NCBI GenBank assembly: GCA_938046095.1
Contig: CALIXS010000026.1
Coordinates: 1 to 64,000, forward strand
DNA length: 64,000 nt
Direction: 5' to 3'
Source of the DNA: an uncultured Clostridia bacterium
GTDB taxonomy: Bacteria; Bacillota; Clostridia; Peptostreptococcales; Anaerovoracaceae
Positions within the stretch are counted from its first letter, which is position 1. The number at the start of each line of letters is the position of its first letter. Shown here piece after piece: positions 9,226 to 18,025 of the stretch. The notes beneath the pieces were generated by a model. It was not told the origin of the DNA. It saw nothing but the letters and a program-made list of their open reading frames with translations, and searched no databases. The position numbers were made by a program, and so were the translations under genes.

Positions 9226-10173
9226 GAAATTACATTTGCCGTATTTTCCGGAAAAAAAGTTCATGATATCCTCGCATGCCTGCTTTCTGCCGCCATTGCC
9301 CGACTCTTTCGAATAAAAGGCGATGTGCGGTGTCAGTATGACATTAAATCTGTTGGCGAGAGGATGTGTATTGAGATCGGGGTATTCATCGGTCAGAACG
9401 TCGAGATACGTAAAAGAGATTTTTCCGTTGTCTATCGCTTCAATCATGGCCTCTTCGTCGACGACACCGCCGCGGGCGGAGTTGATAAATACGAGATGCC
9501 CTGGGATCTCGTCGAAGAGCGCTTTGTTGACGACCTTTGCAGTCCCCTCTACGAGAGGCATGTGCAGGCTTATATAATCGGAGCTTCTGAACAGAGTTTT
9601 CGCATCAACCATCTGAACGTCATAGGGATCCGCAGCGGACTGTTCAACAAAAGGGTCGTAAGAGAGAATTCGCATACCGGTACCCGACAGCTTGTCTGCA
9701 ACTGCGCGTGCTATACGTCCGAAGCCGAAAAGGCCGAGAGTTTCGCACTTTAGTCTGTGCATATCGGGGCATATCATGTAATCCCATTTTTTATCGTACC
9801 TTACACTGCGGTCGAAGTAGAAGAGGCGCTTGTTGTGAGCGTAAACGCAGGCTATAACATAGTCCGCAACGTCATCAACAAAGGTATCGGTCAGGTGCGT
9901 GACGGAAATTCCCCGTGCTCTGCAAGCGTCGAGATCGACGTAGTTCCAGCCCATGCTTTTGCATGCAATAAGCTTCAGCTTAGGCAGGGAGTTTATGACT
10001 CTTGCTGTGAGAGGCTCGAAAATGCCGATGACGGCATCCGCATCACCGCAGCTTTCAATAATCTCCTCCTCCGTGGAACAGACGTGTTCGGTGATATTGT
10101 ACTCATCCGTAAGCGTTTGATTTTCCACGGTCAAACCGTCATCATAACTGAATAAGCGCACTACATTGTACAT
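9181..10173 (-). CDS. D-2-hydroxyacid dehydrogenase (paralogue 1)
   Basis: NAD-dependent enzyme that reduces a 2-oxo acid to the D-2-hydroxy acid or the reverse. At 330 residues it matches D-lactate and (R)-2-hydroxyisocaproate dehydrogenases. Visible features are the Rossmann motif GLFGFGRIA, the arginine in NSARGGVVDEE, the glutamate region YLDVLTDEYPD and the catalytic histidine in LTPHIAF. The third glycine of the usual GxGxxG is alanine. AGGAGG precedes the ATG. The last codons form one arm of a hairpin (9188-9225). It is convergent with the ABC genes and divergent from the M20 hydrolase. A role in the reductive branch of amino acid fermentation is inferred from the neighbouring aminotransferase. 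Confidence 0.85.
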   Translation of the reverse strand: MYNVVRLFSYDDGLTVENQTLTDEYNITEHVCSTEEEIIESCGDADAVIGIFEPLTARVINSLPKLKLIACKSMGWNYVDLDACRARGISVTHLTDTFVDDVADYVIACVYAHNKRLFYFDRSVRYDKKWDYMICPDMHRLKCETLGLFGFGRIARAVADKLSGTGMRILSYDPFVEQSAADPYDVQMVDAKTLFRSSDYISLHMPLVEGTAKVVNKALFDEIPGHLVFINSARGGVVDEEAMIEAIDNGKISFTYLDVLTDEYPDLNTHPLANRFNVILTPHIAFYSKESGNGGRKQACEDIMNFFSGKYGKCNFVPGGNNTGKQPGTF

Positions 10174-10312
10174 TCTTCGATCCTCCTATCAGATTAAAGA
10201 TTGGATACAATTTTAATTTATGCTAATTATATTCAGTGCCGGGAGATACGTCAAGAGTATATGAAATTGACTTATAAAAATCGATGCGGCGGGTTTGTTA
10301 TCTATAAAGAGA

Positions 10313-10340
10313 TTGCATACTATTACTTCGATGATATAAT
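10313..10340 (+). promoter_or_regulatory. promoter upstream of the M20 hydrolase
   Basis: TTGCAT (10313-10318), 16 bases, TATAAT (10335-10340). Transcription would start near 10347 and leave a 5' leader of about 170 bases. The leader contains two copies of ATTGCCGATATTG (10381-10393 and 10432-10444) and no open frame of note. The rest of the 10174-10519 gap is AT-rich without visible genes. Confidence 0.6.
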
Positions 10341-10519
10341 GTAAAAAAAGCATCCGCCCGGAATGAATATCAGCACCTCGATTGCCGATATTGTTCCGGC
10401 CAGTGAAGGTCGTCGCACAGTGTGAAACCGCATTGCCGATATTGAATACATTATGACGGGGTTCATAACGGGGTTCTTGAGATGCGGCTCGCCGGGCGAC
10501 AAATCGGAAGGAGGAACAA

Positions 10520-12181
10520 ATGAAACTTGATTGTTTTGATGAAGTGAAGAGGCTGACTTCGGAGATGGTAGCAATCCCGAGCGTCAACAAAGAACCGGGC
10601 GGGGAAACCGAAGTCGCAAAGTATGTGGAGAACTATTTCAGAGCTTTGCCGTATTTCAAAGAGCATCCTGAACAGGTTATCCGCTATCAGACCAAGGACG
10701 ATTTTGTGGAACGTCATTCAACGCTCGCGTACGTCAAAGGGACCAAGGGCGGCTCGAACAGGACGGTCATTCTGATAGGACACATCGATACGGTCGGGGT
10801 GGAGGATTTCGGCACTATCAAGGAGTATGCGTTCAGAGCGGAGGAGCTGCCGGAGAAGCTGAAGGAGACGTTCGAGCTCCCGCCTGACGTGCTTGCCGAT
10901 ATAGAATCCGGTGAATTCATGTTTGGTCGCGGCGCTCTCGATATGAAGTCGGGCGTTGCAGGTCACATGTATCTGATGAAATATTTTTCGGAGCATCCGG
11001 AGGAGCTGAACGGGAACCTCGTACAGATCGCGGAGTGTGACGAGGAGGACAACTCGCACGGCATTATAACAGGAGTGGATTATCTGCTCGAACTCAAAAA
11101 GAAAGAGGGCTTCGAATACATCGCCTGCATCAATGCCGACTATTCGACAAATTATATGCCGGGTGACGAAAACAGGTATATATACTACGGAAGTATCGGA
11201 AAGCTCCTGCCGTGCTTTGCGGCTTTCGGCAAGGAATCACACGTCGGTTCGGCCTTCAACGCGTTCGACCCGAACTTTCTGATAGCAAATGTGACGAGAG
11301 GGATGACGGTCAATACAGAGCTTTGCGACATTGCGCAGGGAGAGGTGACAATACCGCCGATATCTCTCAAGCAGACGGATACAAAGGTCGGATATACTGT
11401 GCAGACCGCGCTTACCGCATTCGCCTACTACAATTTTTTTACGCACGGTATGAGTCCCGATACGGTTCTCGAAAAGTGTAAGCAGATCGGAATCAGAGCC
11501 TTCGACGAATCGATCGGCTACCTGAACGAGCAGTACAGAAAATATTGCAAGCTCAGCGGCGTCGCTTATACAGAGCTTCCGTGGAGGACAAGAGTTTACA
11601 CGTGGAAGGAATTCTACGATGAGGCGGCGGCAAAACACGGGCAGCCGTTCAGAGACGCTATTTCCGAATTCGCCGCTGACCTTCAGATGAAGGATCCGGC
11701 GATGGATCTCAGGTTCTTTTCACTCGCGGTGTGTGAAGAGGTATGGAAGTGGTACGAGGACAAATCGCCGGCGCTCGTTCTTTTCTTCGGGTCGGTATTC
11801 AGTGCGCGTATTGAAATGACGGGGAAAACACCTAAAGAAAAGATTTTGCTCGATGCGGTGGAAAGCGCCGTGAAAAAGGTCAGGCCTGAGGCTGAACGTG
11901 AAATCAAAACGAGGATGTTTTACCCTTATATTTCGGACTCGAGCTTCATGGCCCTTTGTGATACGAGAGAGTCGTTCGATGCTGTAGCCGAAAACATGCC
12001 GTCATGGAAGGTCAAATATTTTCATGACGTTGATAAAATTCTCGAAATCAACGTTCCCGTGGTAAACATCGGTACTTTCGGTCGTGACGGGCACATGCTT
12101 ACAGAGCGTGTGGATATGAAGCAGACCTTCCGCAACGTACCGAATATTTCCTACGAGGCGATACGCAGTATGCTCGACTGA
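10520..12181 (+). CDS. M20 family metallohydrolase, RocB-like
   Basis: Cytoplasmic zinc hydrolase of the M20 peptidase/acylase family, 553 residues, the long form typical of RocB-like arginine-utilisation proteins. Metal ligands are visible in LIGHIDTVGV, GRGALDMKSG and ECDEEDNSHG, with a C-terminal histidine in GTFGRDGHML. There is no signal peptide. GGAGG lies eight bases before the ATG. It is followed by a strong terminator and then the TRAP operon, so it is a separate unit in the same catabolic block. The exact substrate (N-acyl amino acid, dipeptide or amidine compound) cannot be read from sequence; the biochemical role of RocB itself is also not settled. Confidence 0.82.
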   Translation: MKLDCFDEVKRLTSEMVAIPSVNKEPGGETEVAKYVENYFRALPYFKEHPEQVIRYQTKDDFVERHSTLAYVKGTKGGSNRTVILIGHIDTVGVEDFGTIKEYAFRAEELPEKLKETFELPPDVLADIESGEFMFGRGALDMKSGVAGHMYLMKYFSEHPEELNGNLVQIAECDEEDNSHGIITGVDYLLELKKKEGFEYIACINADYSTNYMPGDENRYIYYGSIGKLLPCFAAFGKESHVGSAFNAFDPNFLIANVTRGMTVNTELCDIAQGEVTIPPISLKQTDTKVGYTVQTALTAFAYYNFFTHGMSPDTVLEKCKQIGIRAFDESIGYLNEQYRKYCKLSGVAYTELPWRTRVYTWKEFYDEAAAKHGQPFRDAISEFAADLQMKDPAMDLRFFSLAVCEEVWKWYEDKSPALVLFFGSVFSARIEMTGKTPKEKILLDAVESAVKKVRPEAEREIKTRMFYPYISDSSFMALCDTRESFDAVAENMPSWKVKYFHDVDKILEINVPVVNIGTFGRDGHMLTERVDMKQTFRNVPNISYEAIRSMLD

Positions 12182-12220
12182 CATTCCTGTACGTATACAA
12201 AATAGTATCGATTTTTAATG

Positions 12221-12256
12221 AACCCGCTGTTCATGTTGGCTGAACAGCGGGTTTTG
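12221..12256 (+). terminator. rho-independent terminator after the M20 gene
   Basis: AACCCGCTGTTCA (12221-12233) and TGAACAGCGGGTT (12241-12253) form a perfect 13-bp stem with a 7-base loop, followed by a short T-run. Confidence 0.85.
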
Positions 12257-12412
12257 CTGTTTATGCGGTGATTTATAATGATTTGCTGCGCCGAAGCTTT
12301 GTTTGAAACGATTGATGCATGAATACAAAAAAAGCTTCTAAAAGGCACTTCGCACAAAAACAAGGTGAATATGGTGCTATTTGTATGCTGAAAAATGTAA
12401 AAATATAAAGAT

Positions 12413-12423
12413 GTGTATACAAA
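12413..12423. promoter_or_regulatory. GTATAC operator candidate before the TRAP promoter
   Basis: TGTATACAA lies within 12414-12422, about 16 bases upstream of the -35 box. The same 9-mer occurs before the second dehydrogenase (17918-17926) and the CoA-transferase (42535-42543). FCD-type GntR regulators bind short palindromes of this kind, and one is encoded at 16736. Confidence 0.4.
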
Positions 12424-12437
12424 AAATGAAAAATTCG

Positions 12438-12466
12438 TTGACAACGGCATCTGCGAGTAATATAGT
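12438..12466 (+). promoter_or_regulatory. sigma-70 promoter of the TRAP operon
   Basis: TTGACA (12438-12443), exactly 17 bases, TATAGT (12461-12466): a near-consensus promoter 94 bases upstream of the dctP-like start codon. Confidence 0.8.
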
Positions 12467-12559
12467 GAGGATAAGTATTACGAAATATTATTTAATATAT
12501 TATGAACCGTAATACAAGGACGGAAATGGGTGATATTACTTGAGAAGGAGGAGAGAAAA

Positions 12560-13600
12560 TTGGATAGCAAATCTAAGGGTGTGTTGGCTCTTGTATTGTC
12601 GCTGGTCATTTTGGCAAATATCGGTATTTTTTATAAAATGCATGCAAATAAGGATGTCTCAAATGCCGATGTCATCGTTGTCAGGATCGGTCATACTACG
12701 GCTGAAAACAACCCGATACATGAAGCTTTGGCTCAATTTGAGAAGGAGCTTGAGGAATCGTCGAACGGCAGGTTTGATGTCAGAATTTATCCTAATTCAT
12801 CGCTCGGAGGCGACAGACAGGAGGTTGAAAGCGCTATTCTCGGCTATATCCAGGGGTGCCTTCCGCCTAATGCCATACTGTCCGGGTTTGATACGAGATT
12901 TATGGTGAGCGATCTGCCGTTTGTATACCAGTCGGGCGCATCGGCGATGGCTGCTCTTAACGGAGAGCTTGGAGACGAGCTTAACCCGATACTTGATGAT
13001 ATGGGACTGCATTCTATGGGGTGGACGGAATCCGGTTTTCGGTATATCACATCAAACGACCTCCCCGTCACATCGCCGGATGACCTGAAAGGGCTTTCTA
13101 TCAGGACGATGGAAAACCCTATACACGTCGCAAGCTTCAAGGCATGGGGGGCAAATCCGACACCGATGGCGTTCTCGGAACTCTTTACGGCTCTGCAGCA
13201 GGGGGCTGTCGACGCACAGGAAAACCCTATAATCGTATCAATGTCATCGAGGTTTTTCGAGGTACAAAATACACTTTCTCTTACCGGGCATTTTTACTCT
13301 GCCGGTACGCTCGTGTTCAACAAGGATTTTTACGAAAGCCTGAAAGGCGAGGATAAGAAGCTGTTTGACGAGGCGAGCGAGCATTGCGTCAAAAACCTAA
13401 CGGAGATGGTTTGGGATCAGAATGAAGAGTTTATACAGACGGCCCGCGATGAAGGCATGAACGTCGTCGAGGTTACGCCGGAACAAAAGGCTGTTTTTAG
13501 AGATGCCGCATCGAATGTTTATCAGCTTTATATAGAGCAGTACGGCGGTTCACAGGAGCTCATCGATAAGGCCATGATGCACAATGACGACTTTGAGTAG
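12560..13600 (+). CDS. TRAP transporter solute-binding protein (DctP family)
   Basis: Extracytoplasmic binding protein that captures an organic acid and delivers it to the DctQM membrane pair. The mature part has typical family features: a beta-strand RIGHTTAENNPIHEAL, PNSSLGGDRQEVESA, the arginine-bearing LSIRTMENPIHV, and the QQGAVDAQENPI segment that closes the ligand site. I take the TTG at 12560 as start, because AAGGAGGAG lies seven bases before it; the in-frame ATG at 12530 has none. This gives 346 residues that begin with LDSKSKGVLALVLSLVILA, a membrane anchor or uncleaved signal. There is no lipobox cysteine. First gene of a three-gene TRAP operon. Confidence 0.88.
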   Translation: MDSKSKGVLALVLSLVILANIGIFYKMHANKDVSNADVIVVRIGHTTAENNPIHEALAQFEKELEESSNGRFDVRIYPNSSLGGDRQEVESAILGYIQGCLPPNAILSGFDTRFMVSDLPFVYQSGASAMAALNGELGDELNPILDDMGLHSMGWTESGFRYITSNDLPVTSPDDLKGLSIRTMENPIHVASFKAWGANPTPMAFSELFTALQQGAVDAQENPIIVSMSSRFFEVQNTLSLTGHFYSAGTLVFNKDFYESLKGEDKKLFDEASEHCVKNLTEMVWDQNEEFIQTARDEGMNVVEVTPEQKAVFRDAASNVYQLYIEQYGGSQELIDKAMMHNDDFE

Positions 13601-13611
13601 GAGGTGGCAAG

Positions 13612-14133
13612 GTGAACGGATTTAAAAAGGTTGAGGAAAACCTTGAAAAGTGGGTTCTTATTATCTCCCTGATTGCAATGACGCTCATAATTTTTGTTCA
13701 GGTAGTTCTAAGGTGGTTCGGTCGCTCACTCGTATGGGCTGAGGAACTCGCGAGATATATAATGCTTTATCAGGTATGGATCGGCGCGGCATACGCTGTC
13801 AGAGAAGATGCCCATATAAGGATTACGGCGATAATCGGCAAGCTTAAAGGCGCGCCGCGCAAGAGGTTTGACATCGTTGTGCTGACTATATGGCTGGTGT
13901 TTTCACTTTGGCTTACGGCAGAGGGTTTTGTTCTCGTAAACAAAATTGCCGATATGAATCAGGTATCATCAGCCATGCAGATCCCTATGACAATTCCGTA
14001 TGCTTCGGTACCCGTAGGAGGCGGCCTGATGACGATACGCCTTATTCAGAAAATGGTTCTGACGCTTAAGACCGGGAAAAACGGTGACGGTGCTGAAGGG
14101 AAGCTCTCGGCGAAGGAAGGGGAGGTGGCATAA
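13612..14133 (+). CDS. TRAP transporter small permease (DctQ family)
   Basis: 173-residue membrane protein with four predicted helices (about 15-37, 47-66, 85-110, 125-150). It carries the family signature of a tryptophan-rich segment SLVWAEELARYIMLYQVWIG. It links the binding protein to the large DctM subunit. The start is GTG, with GGAGG overlapping the preceding stop codon, so it is translationally coupled to the binding protein. Its stop codon abuts the start of dctM. Confidence 0.88.
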   Translation: MNGFKKVEENLEKWVLIISLIAMTLIIFVQVVLRWFGRSLVWAEELARYIMLYQVWIGAAYAVREDAHIRITAIIGKLKGAPRKRFDIVVLTIWLVFSLWLTAEGFVLVNKIADMNQVSSAMQIPMTIPYASVPVGGGLMTIRLIQKMVLTLKTGKNGDGAEGKLSAKEGEVA

Positions 14134-15399
14134 ATGCTGGCGATACTTTTTATATGCTTAGTGGTATTTGCCGCTGTAAGCATTCCTATAGGCATAGCTA
14201 TGGGGCTCGGTACTCTGATCTGTCTGATTTTCGCTACCAATATCGATCCTGTGATGATTGCCCAGAATGCGTTTGCCGGAATAGACAGCTTCTCGCTTAT
14301 GGCAATTCCGTTCTTTATGCTCGCGGGCAACTTTATGAGGTACGGCGGAATATCCAAGCGGCTGCTCGATCTTGCCGATAATATAGTAGGCTTTTTCACG
14401 GGCGGGCTCGGAGCCATAACGACGGTAACGGCAATGTTCTTTGCGGCTATCTCGGGGTCGGGTCCGGCAACCGTCTCCGCGATCGGGGCGTTTATGATCC
14501 CCGAGATGGAGGATAAGGGCTACGACAAGGGTTATGCGACGGCTCTTTCGGCTGCTGCCGGGACTATCGGAGTTATAATACCTCCGTCCATTCCGTTCGT
14601 AATATACGGCGTCGCTACAAACACATCAATAGGGGATCTGTTCAAGGCGGGTATTTTGCCGGGAATCTTGATGGGTGTTGCGCTTTGTATATATAATTGG
14701 ATGGTATGCAAAAAACACGGCTGGAAGGGCAACGGGAGAAGATTCGACTTTGGCGCCCTCGGTAAGTCATTTGTAAAGGCATTTTGGGCCATTTTGTCAC
14801 CTGCGATCATCCTCGGAGGTATATACAGCGGATATTTCACGCCTACGGAGGCGGCCGCCGTATCATGCGTGTACACATTTATTATCGGGACGTTTGTTTA
14901 TAAAGAAATACGCTGGAAAGAATTTGTTGAATGTATGAAAGATACGGTGATCATATCCGGCGCAACATCATTCATAGTCGGCATGTCCACGAGTTTCTCG
15001 TACGTCATGACGCTCGAACAGGTGCCTGCAACGATTTCTGATTTTGTTCTCGGGCTTTCGAGCAACAAGATTCTCGTGCTTCTTCTGATAAATGTGTTCC
15101 TGCTCATAGTGGGCATGTTTATGGACAACATATCGAGCTGTACGATACTTGCGCCGATACTTCTTCCGGTAGCCGCAGCTTTGGGCGTAAATCCTGTACA
15201 TTTTGGTATAATCATGACGATGAACCTCGCAATCGGATTTATTACACCGCCTTACGGCGTAAACCTGTTCGTCGGTTCATCGGTTGCGCATCTTCCGTAT
15301 GAAAAAGTGGTAAAATGGATATGGGCGTTTATAGCGACGATAGTGATTGTATTGTTGCTGACCACGTTTATTCCTGCACTTTCTCTGACACTTGTATAA
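14134..15399 (+). CDS. TRAP transporter large permease (DctM family)
   Basis: 421-residue ion-transporter-superfamily permease with about 12 helices. It performs sodium-coupled import of the substrate delivered by the binding protein. Characteristic stretches are FFAAISGSGPATVSAIGAFM, IGVIIPPSIPFVIYG and the C-terminal IGFITPPYGVNLFV. It starts directly after dctQ, with GGAGG inside the end of that gene, and is followed after 24 bases by the aminotransferase. Transport of a 2-oxo or dicarboxylic acid would fit the downstream enzyme. Confidence 0.92.
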   Translation: MLAILFICLVVFAAVSIPIGIAMGLGTLICLIFATNIDPVMIAQNAFAGIDSFSLMAIPFFMLAGNFMRYGGISKRLLDLADNIVGFFTGGLGAITTVTAMFFAAISGSGPATVSAIGAFMIPEMEDKGYDKGYATALSAAAGTIGVIIPPSIPFVIYGVATNTSIGDLFKAGILPGILMGVALCIYNWMVCKKHGWKGNGRRFDFGALGKSFVKAFWAILSPAIILGGIYSGYFTPTEAAAVSCVYTFIIGTFVYKEIRWKEFVECMKDTVIISGATSFIVGMSTSFSYVMTLEQVPATISDFVLGLSSNKILVLLLINVFLLIVGMFMDNISSCTILAPILLPVAAALGVNPVHFGIIMTMNLAIGFITPPYGVNLFVGSSVAHLPYEKVVKWIWAFIATIVIVLLLTTFIPALSLTLV

Positions 15400-15423
15400 A
15401 AAATATAAGAAAGGATATGCATT

Positions 15424-16614
15424 ATGAGCAAAACAAAAAGACAGGCTTCAGCAAAAATGTTCGATGGTCCTAAGGAAAAGGGGCTTTTTGAGATAAACGC
15501 TATGGCTCTCGAAAAGGAGAGAAACGGCGAAAAAATCATCCATATGGAAATCGGAAGGCCCGACTTCGATACTCCCGCATCTGTCAAAGCGGCTGCGATT
15601 AAGGCTCTTGAGAACGGGGCCGTATTTTACACTAACCTCAGAGGTACGGATGAGCTCAGACTCGCCGCGGCATCGTATCTGAGGAGACAGCTCGGACTTG
15701 AATATAAGCCGTTTGAAGAGATTCTCGTTACGGTGGGAGCATCGGAGGCTCTGCACGATATCTGGAGTGCTTTTTTCGACCCGGGCGACGAGATAATCGT
15801 TCCGAGCCCTTATTACGGCTCGTATCGCGAGATGATCCGTTTTGCCGGAGGGAAAATGGTTGAAGTCCCTATTATCGAAAACGGCAGGGTCGTTTATGAT
15901 ATGAATAAGTTTGAAGCTGCCTTGACGCCGAAAACAAAGATGATCATACTGAACTCCCCGAACAACCCGACAGGGTATGTGATGACGAGAGAGGAAATAA
16001 TTAAAATCGCCGAATTCGCCGAGAAAAACGACCTAATCGTAATTTCGGACGAATGTTACGACCACTATGTATTTGAAGGCGAATACGTCAGCATTGCACA
16101 GCTCCCGGGAATGAAGGAAAGAACTCTCATCGTACATTCGACATCAAAGCTTTTCTCGATGACGGGCTGGAGAGTCGGCTTTATAGCAGGTCCGCAGGAG
16201 CTCGTTCAGCATTGTATAACGGTACACGGACATGAGGTGGTCTGCCCTGCGGCATTTGCGCAGGCGGGAGCCGCATATGCTTATGCGAACGAGATGCCGG
16301 AGGTCGCGGAGATGTGCGCGGAATTTCAGCGCCGCAAAGAGTATATAGCGGAGTTTTTGCAGAGCTACGGCAAGCTCGGCTACATAGAACCGAAGGGAGC
16401 GTTCTATGTTTTTATAGACATAAGTGCAACCGGACTCAGCGGAGCCGATTTCTGCGAGCAGTTTCTTTTGGCGACGGGTGTTACGTTCTCTCCGGGAACT
16501 GTTTTCGGGAGTCAGTGGAAGGATTACATAAGGGTATCTTACGCGAGCTCGATGGATAACATAAGGGAGGCGATGACTTCCCTCAAAGCGTTCTGCGATA
16601 AAATGATTAAATAG
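15424..16614 (+). CDS. class I/II pyridoxal-phosphate aminotransferase
   Basis: Fold-type I aminotransferase of 396 residues (aspartate/aromatic family, subgroup I-gamma). The PLP lysine is K242 in HSTSKLFSMTGWR. Other markers are the cofactor-phosphate segment VGASEAL near 105, SPNNPTGYV at 178-186 and ISDECYDHYV. The start is preceded by AGAAAGG. It closes the TRAP operon and is followed by a terminator. It likely converts an amino acid to the 2-oxo acid that the neighbouring D-2-hydroxyacid dehydrogenases could reduce. Substrate is not deducible. Confidence 0.88.
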   Translation: MSKTKRQASAKMFDGPKEKGLFEINAMALEKERNGEKIIHMEIGRPDFDTPASVKAAAIKALENGAVFYTNLRGTDELRLAAASYLRRQLGLEYKPFEEILVTVGASEALHDIWSAFFDPGDEIIVPSPYYGSYREMIRFAGGKMVEVPIIENGRVVYDMNKFEAALTPKTKMIILNSPNNPTGYVMTREEIIKIAEFAEKNDLIVISDECYDHYVFEGEYVSIAQLPGMKERTLIVHSTSKLFSMTGWRVGFIAGPQELVQHCITVHGHEVVCPAAFAQAGAAYAYANEMPEVAEMCAEFQRRKEYIAEFLQSYGKLGYIEPKGAFYVFIDISATGLSGADFCEQFLLATGVTFSPGTVFGSQWKDYIRVSYASSMDNIREAMTSLKAFCDKMIK

Positions 16615-16629
16615 CTGGATCTTCTCAGG

Positions 16630-16670
16630 AAGCCGAGATCCCGAGGACTAAACAGGGATTTCGGCTTTTA
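16630..16670 (+). terminator. terminator after the TRAP-aminotransferase operon
   Basis: AGCCGAGATCCC (16631-16642) pairs with GGGATTTCGGCT (16655-16666) with one G-T pair and a 12-base loop, followed by TTTA. Confidence 0.8.
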
Positions 16671-16735
16671 TTGTATCAGAAAAAATGGTATAATCAGGTA
16701 GCTGTACAAAGTGTGCGATAAGAAAGGGACGATAT

Positions 16736-17470
16736 ATGGGAGAAGACGTAAAAAATAAAGCGGATTACGCATATGGACTCATCAAGGAGAGGATTCTGAG
16801 TTTTGAATTCCAGCCGGGGAAGGCGCTTAGAGAGATGGAGCTCAGTGAAATGTTCGATATCAGCCGAACCCCCATACGCGCTGCGGTCGCACAGCTGATA
16901 TCCGAGGGATTTATCGAAGAAAAGGGTCCAAAAACCAATATTGTCGCGGATGTCTCGATAGAGAAGTTCATGAACATATATAAGGTTAGAGAATGTCTTG
17001 AACTGCTTGCTGCTAACGGGGCGGCATACGGCTGGGAATCGAGAACGGAGATACAGAGGCTTCACGAAATCGTGGACATTCAGGCTGAGATGATGAGCAA
17101 AGAAACCGTAGATGCGGTCGAATTTCTGGCCGAGGATAGAAACTTTCACACCGGGATAGCCATTATGTCGAGAAACCGGCTCCTCGCAGCGGAGCTTTCA
17201 AAGGTTTACGACCTGTTCTGGCGGTATAATTATTATTCTCTTTACAGCAACCATTCCTCAATGATCGTACAGGATCATATGGATATTATAAATGCGATAG
17301 AGCATCATAACGGCAGGCTTGCGCAGGAGTTCATGAAAAACCACCTCACAAGCACAAAGGATATAATACTCCTGGGAGTATCAAAAGGCTTTGATCCTTC
17401 CCGACTCGTTAACGTTGCCGAAGGATACGTTATGAGACATAAGACAAAGGATACCGATAAAACGGTCTGA
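16736..17470 (+). CDS. GntR family transcriptional regulator, FCD (FadR) subfamily
   Basis: 244 residues. The N-terminal winged helix (about 8-75) has the typical LKERILSFEFQPGKALREMELSEMF-type beginning and SRTPIRAAVAQL recognition helix. The C-terminal FCD ligand domain (about 90-225) has an Asp/His set in EDRNFHTGIA, with HNGRLAQEFMKNHL near the end. Such regulators usually sense an organic acid from the pathway they control. AAAGGG precedes the ATG. It is placed between the aminotransferase terminator and the second dehydrogenase, and TGTATACAA sites before the TRAP operon and that dehydrogenase are the natural candidates for its operators. Confidence 0.88.
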   Translation: MGEDVKNKADYAYGLIKERILSFEFQPGKALREMELSEMFDISRTPIRAAVAQLISEGFIEEKGPKTNIVADVSIEKFMNIYKVRECLELLAANGAAYGWESRTEIQRLHEIVDIQAEMMSKETVDAVEFLAEDRNFHTGIAIMSRNRLLAAELSKVYDLFWRYNYYSLYSNHSSMIVQDHMDIINAIEHHNGRLAQEFMKNHLTSTKDIILLGVSKGFDPSRLVNVAEGYVMRHKTKDTDKTV

Positions 17471-18025
17471 TCGCGGCACTGCCGGAGTGCATTACGCAAA
17501 CGTCCTCCTTGCCCTATTGACATATATTCATAGTTAAGACTTAAGCCCGGGGATTATGCCGTAATCGGAATGCCGGGCTTTTCTTAGTTATACCGGGAGC
17601 TCCGGGAGCAGATCAGGAACCGTTACTTTAGCGTTCAGTCAATCCGGTCCATTTATTGAACCTTGCGGCAGCCATATATGTATGCAATACATTTGTTTTT
17701 TTTGTCGCCTGAAATTCGTGTTCGATGCTTTTGAAGCTGAAATGCATTTCTGCATAAACGTTACGGGTACGTTAAGTATCGATTGCTGATCGATTGCTAT
17801 ATGTAATTGAAAATAAGCCGTTTATAAGCATAAATTCATATTGGTGTATCATACAATGCAAACGGAGAAATTATAGATTTACATAGTTTATGTAATAACG
17901 GAGCGCGATGCTCATAATGTATACAATAAATACCGAAAATCTTGACTTTTTGCATGCAAAAGAATATCATGAAAACATCTAATACATTTAATGAAATATC
18001 GTATTGAGCGAGAAAGAGGTGGATC
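17471..18025. other. long AT-rich intergenic region with repeats and palindromes
   Basis: No gene is seen in these 555 bases. A terminator for the GntR gene lies at 17543-17584. Other elements are a tandem pair ATCGATTGCTG/ATCGATTGCTA near 17778-17799, TGTATACAA at 17918-17926, and a perfect 14-bp palindrome TTTTGCATGCAAAA at 17948-17961. The last sits 64 bases before the second dehydrogenase and is a plausible operator. Confidence 0.5.
17543..17584 (+). terminator. terminator after the GntR gene
   Basis: AAGCCCGG (17543-17550) and CCGGGCTT (17573-17580) form an 8-bp stem followed by TTCTTA. The U-tract is interrupted, so strength is moderate. Confidence 0.65.
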
